NCBI GenBank assembly: GCA_013823725.1
Contig: PNMQ01000004.1
Coordinates: 245,156 to 309,155, forward strand
Direction of reading: 5' to 3'
DNA: 64,000 nt
Source of the DNA: Candidatus Pelagibacter sp.
GTDB taxonomy: Bacteria; Pseudomonadota; Alphaproteobacteria; Paracaedibacterales; CAIOTO01
Below the pieces are notes generated by a model. It did no database searches, had not been told where the DNA came from, and saw only the letters and a program-made list of their open reading frames with translations. Position numbers and translations under genes: made by a program. Positions 50,013-58,400 of the stretch are shown piece by piece; position 1 is the stretch's first letter; every line of letters starts with the position of its first letter.

Positions 50013-50966
50013 CTAAAAAAATTGTAAGGTATCTAGGACCTTTTTTAAAGTGATCATATCAGACCAGGCATGTTTTTTTTGTCCGGGTGATCGAATAAGA
50101 TATGAGGGATGATATGTTGGGATGATAATGGGATTTCCTTGATTTGTATATTCAAGAACTTTTGTAAGGGTATTTTGTTCCTTGATATCCAAGTATTCAG
50201 AATTTATTTCTAAAGTATCAAGATTGCAGAATATTATTTTTCCCCTCATGGAAACGATACCCGATTTGACAGTGCATAAACCTGACGTAGCTGTTCCACC
50301 TAAAGTAACAATAACTTTGGGTTTAATGATCTGAAGCAATCGATGAATGAAAGGTTTAAAAAAATTAATCTCAATGGAAGTGGGAATACGATTTCCTGGT
50401 GGACGCCATGGAACGGTGTTGGTGATAAAAATTTTCTCACGGTTTATATTAACGCTATCAAGAACAGCCGTCAATAATTTTCCAGCCTTTCCAACAAATG
50501 GTTTGCCTTCTAAATCTTCTTCTTCGCCAGGGGCTTCTCCAATAAAGACAATAGGGCTGTTTAGATCTCCGTGTCCTACAACAGGTTGGGTTGCCGTTAA
50601 GCATAATGGTAATTTATTGTGAGCAAGCAAAGTTTGTTGTAACTCAGAGATAGAACTGCATTGTTTAATATCTTTTTTGAACTCTTCTAATAATAAAGCA
50701 ATCGGATTTGATGCTGTAGTGGATGGTTGTATTTTTTGTGAAACGCCATTTTGTGGTCTAAATGTTGGTGTCTTTTGTTCTGTTAATTGTGGAGAAAAAG
50801 CAGGAGTAGGTTTTTTTGAATCTATCTGAAATGAGTTCTGTATTTGAAAACGATTGCGCGGTTGATTATCAAAATGTTCAGAAATCCCATAACTATGCAA
50901 AGTATGAAGGTCGCTTTGTGTTAACGGTTGATTTTGAGGGATAACAATGTTTTTGGTCATGCTCAA
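50013..50966 (-). CDS. Uracil-DNA glycosylase, family 4-like
   Basis: IVFIGEAPGEEEDLEGKPFVGKAGKLLTAVL, ITNTVPWRPPGNR, IIPTYHPSYLIRSP. Confidence 0.93.
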   Translation of the reverse strand: MSMTKNIVIPQNQPLTQSDLHTLHSYGISEHFDNQPRNRFQIQNSFQIDSKKPTPAFSPQLTEQKTPTFRPQNGVSQKIQPSTTASNPIALLLEEFKKDIKQCSSISELQQTLLAHNKLPLCLTATQPVVGHGDLNSPIVFIGEAPGEEEDLEGKPFVGKAGKLLTAVLDSVNINREKIFITNTVPWRPPGNRIPTSIEINFFKPFIHRLLQIIKPKVIVTLGGTATSGLCTVKSGIVSMRGKIIFCNLDTLEINSEYLDIKEQNTLTKVLEYTNQGNPIIIPTYHPSYLIRSPGQKKHAWSDMITLKKVLDTLQFF

Positions 50967-50991
50967 TTAAAAATGAAAAAATGCATTAATA

Positions 50992-52158
50992 TTAATCTGT
51001 ATTTAAAAAGTATCCTAAAACACTGTTTAAAAGCAATCTTCCTGAATCAGTGAGCATTAATCTATCATCTGTTTCGATGGCATAGTTTTCTTTGATTAGG
51101 TGGTTATAGCGACTATGTTCCTGTTCATTTAAAGGGCGAATCAGCTGACTTTTTAAAATTCCTTTTTTAAGTCTAAGACCAACCATGATTTGCTCTTCAA
51201 ACATTTCTACAGGTGTTAATGCAATGTTTGATGCATCGGCATGGCTATTGGCTTGTATGCTATTTTTCCATGTCAATGGTGCTTTGTATTGGTGAATGGC
51301 GTGATAAGATTGTAAAGAAGAGGGATAGTCTGTCCCCATTAATAGTCTGCTGTGTGCTCCTGGTCCAACACCAAGGTAGGGTTGGTAATTCCAATAGGTT
51401 AGATTGTGAATAGATTCAAATCCAGAAACAGCATAGTTTGAAATTTCATAAGAACGAAGACCTTGTGCTGATGTCATTTGGTCTGTTAGTTCATAAAAAT
51501 CATAAGCTAGTTGATCATGAGGAATTTTTAAATCTCCTCGTTTATAAAGATTTTCAAATAAAGTGCCAGGTTCAATGGTCAGTTGATACAAAGAAAGGTG
51601 TGTAGGTTTATATTGTAAAATAGAAGAAAGTTCTTGTGCCCATTCATCTAGTGTTTGATGAGGTCTTGCATAGATAAGGTCTGCCGACACTCTATCAAAA
51701 ATTCTCAACCCACATTCATAAGCTTTAATACCTTCTTGGTAGGAATGTTTGCGTCCTAAAGTTTTTAAATCTTTATCGTTTAAAGCCTGTAGTCCAACAG
51801 ACAGGCGGTTAACACCAGCATTTTTATAATCTTGAAAACGAGACGCTTCAGAAGAAGATGGGTTGGCTTCTAAAGTAATTTCACAGTCTTCGGTTATTGT
51901 CCAAAGTTTTTGTATAGTATTGATAATAGTGTCAACACTTGATCCGGACATTAAAGAGGGTGTGCCTCCGCCAAAAAAGATGCTTTTGATACCTTGGTAA
52001 TTCAGTATATTTTTATAGCGATTAAGTTCGTGAACTATTCCATCAACCCAATTTTGTTCAGATATAGACTTTAAAACGTGGCTGTTGAAATCGCAGTACG
52101 GGCATTTTGACTCACAAAAAGGCCAATGAATGTAAATAGAGAGAAGATTATTTTTCAT
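50992..52158 (-). CDS. hemW: Radical SAM heme chaperone HemW
   Basis: LSIYIHWPFCESKCPYCDFNSH, SIFFGGGTPSLM, NRLSVGLQALND. Confidence 0.95.
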   Translation of the reverse strand: MKNNLLSIYIHWPFCESKCPYCDFNSHVLKSISEQNWVDGIVHELNRYKNILNYQGIKSIFFGGGTPSLMSGSSVDTIINTIQKLWTITEDCEITLEANPSSSEASRFQDYKNAGVNRLSVGLQALNDKDLKTLGRKHSYQEGIKAYECGLRIFDRVSADLIYARPHQTLDEWAQELSSILQYKPTHLSLYQLTIEPGTLFENLYKRGDLKIPHDQLAYDFYELTDQMTSAQGLRSYEISNYAVSGFESIHNLTYWNYQPYLGVGPGAHSRLLMGTDYPSSLQSYHAIHQYKAPLTWKNSIQANSHADASNIALTPVEMFEEQIMVGLRLKKGILKSQLIRPLNEQEHSRYNHLIKENYAIETDDRLMLTDSGRLLLNSVLGYFLNTD

Positions 52159-52239
52159 TATGGAGGAAAATTTTTTATATATTTTCTATTTATACCTTAT
52201 TTTTTATCAAGATTAAAGGTGGAATAAAATTCAATTTGG

Positions 52240-53020
52240 AAAAAGTTTTCCACATTTTATTATAATTTTTATATAAAATTTAATAAATTGCATATATATT
52301 TAATCGTCAGAATTTCGTAATCCTAATAAGTTTAAAACCCTCAGCTTTTAAAAGGTTTTCTTACTCTTTTTGAAATGCGCCTATTTTTTAAGCAAACCGT
52401 TCTGAAGCTATATTTTCTGGGATTGTTAATACATTATTAATATATTATCCACATAGTTTTCCACATTTTTTGTGGAAAACTATTATGTGATAAACGCATG
52501 CATATAAAAAGCTAAAAGATTAAAGTTTGTAATAGGATTACGTATAAACGAGTTTATCGATACTTCTAATCTATGAGTTGATGCTTAACTCATAGATTAG
52601 AAAAGGCTGATTGATGTGTAAAAGAAAGTTGAAAAGATATACCGTCATTTTCTTAACCAAAAAAACAAAGGATTCACAAATAAAAATTATTAAAAAAACA
52701 GAGAGATAGTAAAAAGTTTTCCACATTTTATTATAATTTATTGATAAAATTTAATTAATTATATGTCAAATAAATTAATAGTTTTGGGGAATGCTAATCA
52801 TAGCAAGAACCTTGAATTTTAAAGGGTTTTAAAGCTTCTTTTAAAATGCGCTTATTTTTTAGGCAAACCGATCAAAACGTATATTTTCTAAAGATATTAA
52901 TCGTTTATTAATAGTTTTTCCACATGGTTTTGCACAGAAATTGTGGAAAACTATTCCCATGTTTTTTTAGAATCTTAACCTTTGTTTAATGTTTGGCATA
53001 AATATTTAACGCATTGTTAA
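52240..53020. other. oriC: Candidate replication origin: two diverged ~250 bp repeat copies (52240-52489 and 52711-52962) with DnaA-box-like and CtrA-like motifs
   Basis: TTATCCACA 52445-52453; TTTTCCACA/TGTGGAAAA at 52246, 52457, 52471, 52717, 52916, 52942; TTAA-N7-TTAA at 52426-52440, 52897-52911, 52975-52989, 53006-53020; no ORF; genes diverge from it. Confidence 0.7.
52564..52602. repeat. Perfect 16 bp stem, 7 nt loop inverted repeat between the two origin-like copies
   Basis: TTCTAATCTATGAGTT-GATGCTT-AACTCATAGATTAGAA. Confidence 0.9.
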
Positions 53021-53056
53021 TGATTTAGTTTCACTTTTATAGTATGTCATTGAAAT

Positions 53057-55396
53057 TTGATGTATTTTTTGTTGGTATTTTTTAAATTTATATTGAAATC
53101 ATTTTTTGTCTGCTGTTTGTTGAATTTGAGTGTTTCTATAAAGGCGTCTCAAAGTTTACCTTGTGGCTTAGGCGGTACAAAATGTAAGCAATTTACAAGT
53201 TGTATTGACTCAATCAAAATGAAATATTGTTTGAATGGTCAACCTTGTGTGAATTCATTAGATACACATTGTATGATGCCTCCACCGCAATTATTACCTT
53301 GTGGTATGGGTGGAATATTATGTGAATCGGATAAGCAGTGCCTTGAACATCATACTTTTAAAATTTGCAAAGATGGAGATTGTTTAAACAATTCTTCATG
53401 CATAAAAATGGATAAAAACCTTCCCTGTGGTAAAGGTGGTTATCATTGCCCTGAAAATAGAATATGTCTTAAGAAAAATATTAATGAATTTTGTTCTATT
53501 AACGGCAGTGACAACAGTTGTCTTTTTGATGGTGCCTTTTGTGTAAACCCGAAAAATATAGAATGCGGACTTGGAGGAACGCAATGTTCTTTAGGTAAAA
53601 CATGTATGAAAAAAGATAGGCAATCACCATGTTTGAAAGATGATCCCTGTATTTTCGAAAGAGAAAGCACATGCATGGATCCTCACATTGTGATGTGCGG
53701 AAAAGGCGGAACATCTTGTCCAGATAACCAGATATGCATGATAAAAGATAAAGACCAGCCTTGCTTGTCTGGAGAATGCATGTATTCTCTGTCAGAATGT
53801 AGAAATACTGAGCCGTTGAAATGTGGGAATGGCGGCCTTGTTTGTGATCTGACTTCAGATGGAAAACCACAAATTTGTGCTTATCAAAATAAAGAGACGA
53901 GACTTTTTTCTTCTTGTAAAAACGTTAAAACATGTGGAAACCCAACAGAATTAGAATGTAAAACGCCAGAAGATTTAGAGTGTGGACAAGGTGGTCTTAA
54001 ATGCTCCAGAGATAAGAAGTGTATTACGGCTGATAATTCCAGAGTATGTAATTCAGCGCAATGCTGGAATGATTCCACAACGCAATGTAAAAATCCACTT
54101 ATCATGCCTTGTGGAATGGGTGGAATTCAATGCCCTTTTGTGAATGATCCCTCTTTACAAACGGTTTGTTTATTTCAAGAAGAGAAAAATGGAAATTCTA
54201 AAATTTGTGATTCTGTAGATTGTTCTTTAAAATCATCGTGTGTTAATCCTTTAAATCATTTGGAATGTGGGAAGGGAGGAACATTTTGTTCATTACCTCA
54301 AAATGTTTGCGTGACGCCAGAGCATGAACTATGTACGTCAGGGGAATGCACTAAAAAATCAACATGTCAATTTATTCAAGATATTCCATGCGGAAAAGGT
54401 TTTTCAGCTTGCGCATATAAATCTTCTGATATTCATTCAGAGTTACTGAAAAATGTCACATATCTGGCATATGGACAAAATAAATTGCTTTTTTTTGATT
54501 CACAAAAGAAAAAAGTAAAACTGATGGATTTGTCGTATACAGCAAGTACGCAAGAATTAGATATTGCCCTTACCAAGGCTCCTTTTGCTGCCATTATTGA
54601 TCAAAACTCTAATGTTATTTATTTCAATTCTGAAAACTCTACTTTAAATGTTTATGATACTCGTTTAAGCAAAAACAATATTATAGCCGCAAAAAATGAC
54701 GAATTATTTAATTCAGATGATTCAAAAGTTATCCCATGGATTGATCAAGCTTGGGGAGATCCTCAGCCTGGGGGTATTTCAACAGATGATTATGGCAATG
54801 TCTATCTATCAGATAAACAAAATCACGTTATTTGGAAAATTATTGTAGATGAAAAAAATGATATTAAAACATATAGGGGATATATCATTTCTGGAACATA
54901 CCAAAAATCAGGATATTCCAATAACCAAGAACTTGGATTTAATGCCGTTCAAAGTTTATGGAATTCTCCTCATGCATTAGTTACAGACAGATGGGGTAAT
55001 TTGTTAGTATCAGACACATTAAATCATGTTATCAGAATTTTAAAGCCGGCAACGACTGATGGAAAAAGCATTCAATATACGGTTCATGAATACATAGGTG
55101 TTCCTAAAAAATCTGGATTTTTAGGAGATGGAAAAACCTATTCAACTTTAAACAAAGATGTATTACTGAATCATCCTTTGGGACTAGCCGTAGATCCTTT
55201 AGGGAATTTAATCATTGCCGATTCAGGAAATAATAAAATTCGTTTTGTTCCACCTTACATTCCGACAATTAATTCTATTCAAACACCTGTATTAAACGAT
55301 ATTCAAAATGTAGAATTCGATAAAGATGGCAGCATCAATATTTTTTCTCAATTTTATCAAAATTTTAATAAATTGGCTTTAGCATCTAAGCCATGA
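53057..55396 (+). CDS. Exported cysteine-rich CGxGG-module array protein with C-terminal NHL repeats (779 aa, about 10 modules)
   Basis: Hydrophobic N-terminus; repeated [LPI]xCG[KLMQN]GG..C modules; DYGNVYLSDKQNHVIWKI, DRWGNLLVSDTLNHVIRIL, DPLGNLIIADSGNNKIRFV. Confidence 0.9.
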   Translation: MMYFLLVFFKFILKSFFVCCLLNLSVSIKASQSLPCGLGGTKCKQFTSCIDSIKMKYCLNGQPCVNSLDTHCMMPPPQLLPCGMGGILCESDKQCLEHHTFKICKDGDCLNNSSCIKMDKNLPCGKGGYHCPENRICLKKNINEFCSINGSDNSCLFDGAFCVNPKNIECGLGGTQCSLGKTCMKKDRQSPCLKDDPCIFERESTCMDPHIVMCGKGGTSCPDNQICMIKDKDQPCLSGECMYSLSECRNTEPLKCGNGGLVCDLTSDGKPQICAYQNKETRLFSSCKNVKTCGNPTELECKTPEDLECGQGGLKCSRDKKCITADNSRVCNSAQCWNDSTTQCKNPLIMPCGMGGIQCPFVNDPSLQTVCLFQEEKNGNSKICDSVDCSLKSSCVNPLNHLECGKGGTFCSLPQNVCVTPEHELCTSGECTKKSTCQFIQDIPCGKGFSACAYKSSDIHSELLKNVTYLAYGQNKLLFFDSQKKKVKLMDLSYTASTQELDIALTKAPFAAIIDQNSNVIYFNSENSTLNVYDTRLSKNNIIAAKNDELFNSDDSKVIPWIDQAWGDPQPGGISTDDYGNVYLSDKQNHVIWKIIVDEKNDIKTYRGYIISGTYQKSGYSNNQELGFNAVQSLWNSPHALVTDRWGNLLVSDTLNHVIRILKPATTDGKSIQYTVHEYIGVPKKSGFLGDGKTYSTLNKDVLLNHPLGLAVDPLGNLIIADSGNNKIRFVPPYIPTINSIQTPVLNDIQNVEFDKDGSINIFSQFYQNFNKLALASKP

Positions 55397-55442
55397 CCTA
55401 TGCGCATAAATAAATAATAGCTATTTTGATAGAGAGAATCAT

Positions 55443-58400
55443 ATGAAGTTTAATGATTTTAATACAAACAAAAATTTCATTAAAGATATATTGAACAGAA
55501 AAATAAAATTCATTTTCACATTTATATTTTTTATATTATCTAATTTATCTCTGATTCAAGCAGAGAATAAAGCATGTGGAAAAGGAGGTACTGACTGTTC
55601 AGCTGTAAGTTCTTATGCTAGTTGTATTTATCAACCTGTTGGTAAAGACCCTCAATATTGTTTATCTGGTGATTGTCAAAATAGCCCATTTTCTCAATGT
55701 ATTATTCCTCCCATTTCTCTTGTTCCGTGTGGTCAAGGTGGTATTTTGTGTACCGGTGGTAAAGTTTGTGCTCTACCTGATTTATCGGCCTTGTGTGTAG
55801 AGGGACCATGTTCTGTGGATTCTAAATCCCAGTGTGTTGATTCTAAAACTGTAGCATGTGGATTAGGTGGATTATCTTGTCCTCAAAGTTCAGATCCAAT
55901 CCAACAAACGTATTGTATTAAGAATGATAAATCAGCTTTATGTCAATCTGATGATTGCAGGTTAGGTGGAGCATCTTGCCAATTACCATCTTCTTTAAAT
56001 TGTGGTAAGGGTGGATCTAAATGTGAATCTGGTAGTATTTGTAGTCTAACAGCACAAGGTCCTGCTTGTTTATTTGGATCTTGTTTGTCAAATCCTACAA
56101 ATGTTTGCTCTCCTATTGACAAAATTCAATGTGGAAAAGGTGGGACGTTTTGTCCTGATAATTCATATTGTTCAAAATATGATAGCACCTCTTGTAAAAG
56201 TGGAGATTGCTTAACGGATGTAAGGTCTACATGTCAGCCAGCAACAAAGCTATTATGTGGTCAAGGTGGGGTAGCTTGCCCTGAAAATACAGGAACCGTA
56301 TGTTCTCGTGCTGATGAGTCCGGATTTTGCCCTATTGGCGATGCTTGCATGAAAACTTTAGGTATTGTTGGTGACACCATTGGAGCGGCTTGTAGTTCTC
56401 CTACAGCTATTCCATGCGGTAAGGGTGGAACAAAATGTGATAATCCTGCAGAATCTTGTATTTTGAATGATAATTCAGCTTTATGTTTAACTGGAGAATG
56501 TTTACAAGCCTCTGGTGAAAAAGGTGCTTCTTGTAAATCGCCATCTGTATTGCCTTGTGGCAAAGGTGGAACAATGTGCGGGAAATCAAAAGACGGAACA
56601 GATATGATGTGTGTTCTGGCTGATAAAACAGGTTTGTGCACACAAGGTAGTTGCGTATTAAATGGATCTTCTTGTGAATTGCCCAACGTTCTGCCATGTG
56701 GAAAGGGTGGGACAGCATGTCCTCAAAGCGATAAACTTGGTGATCCTTTCGTGTGTATGGTAAACGATAAAAGTGGTTTGTGTACACAAGGCGATTGCCT
56801 AAAAGAAGGTGCAGTGTGTGAATATAAATCTAAACTTCCATGTGGATTAGGTGGAACACAATGTCCCGTTGGAGATGATATTAATGCGCCACAACGATGC
56901 ATATTAAATGATCAATCTGCACTTTGTTTAAGCGGTTCCTGTTTAGAAAACAGTGCATTGGATAAAACAGGATCTTCATGTCAGTCTCCTTTGGTTTTAC
57001 CTTGCGGTTTGGGTGGAACATTTTGTCCTAAAAATGATGATCCATTAAAACAAACTTTATGCGTGCTAAATGATAAATCAAGCGCATGCACAACGGGTTC
57101 TTGCATGAATCCTGATGTTCAGGGCAAACCAATTTCTTCATGTCAATTACCATCTGTGCTTCCTTGTGGTAAAGGTGGAACTATGTGTTCGTTACCGGGA
57201 ACAGTGTGTATGTGGTCTGATAGATCAGAAATTTGTTCTTCAGGTGACTGTATAAATCTGCCCGATATTTCCTGTCAGGATAAAAAATTGCTTCCTTGTG
57301 GTAAAGGAGGATTACAATGCGGTAAATCTGAAAATGGTGAAAATTTATCTTGTCTGTTGAATGATCAATCAGCGCTTTGTACAACTGAATCTTGTATGAA
57401 CAGTTCAGATGCAGGTAAATCAGGCTCTTCATGCCAATTACCTAAATTATTACCGTGCGGTAAAGGTGGAACAACATGTCCTACATCTGCTGATCCAGAA
57501 AAACAGACAACATGTGTTAAAAATGATAAATCAGGTTTATGTTTAACAGGTGATTGTTTAGCAGAAGGCAAAGCTTACTGTGCCTTACCTCAGGTGATGC
57601 CTTGTGGCCGAGGAGGAACAGTTTGTCCAGTTTCTACAAATGCATCATTACAAACAGTGTGTATTCTTAATGATAAAACGGATTATTGCACGGACGGTGA
57701 ATGCATGAGGTCTACCGATCCACAAAAAGGATCTTCCTGTCAATTAGCATCCATTTTACCTTGTGGTAAAGGGGGAAGCTATTGTAAAGATTCGAAAACA
57801 AAATGTATTTTAGCAAATAAAACAAAAGTTTGTGATTCAGGTTCTTGTCTAAAGGATGCAACAAATTCTTGCCAAATATCAGAAACAAGTCTTCCGTGTG
57901 GTAAAGGTGGATTAATTTGTGCAACAGGTCAAGTATGTGTTCTTCCAGACAAATCAATGTGTCGATCTGGTCAGCCATGCGTGGATAGTAATACATTAAA
58001 ATGTGTGCCAATAGCCCAAGCAGACTGTGGCAAGGGTGGAACAGGTTGTAGTGAGCCAGGTGCTGTATGTGTCACATCTGATATCAAAAATAAATGTACA
58101 TCAGGTTCTTGTTTAACAGATGGAAAATCACTTTGTAAGAGTCCTATGCTTTTGCCTTGTGGAAAAGGTGGAACAACATGTCCTACTGCTACAGACCCTA
58201 GTAAACAAACACAATGTATTTTAAATAATAAAACAGATTTTTGTAAATCTGGAGCATGTTTAAATTCCAGTAGTGCAACAACAGGTTCTTCTTGTCAATT
58301 GCCAGATGTTCTTCCTTGTGGAAAAGGTGGATTAGCCTGTAAATCTGGAACGAATTGTTCGACATTTGAAAACAAAATATGCCAAAGTGGCGAATTGTGT

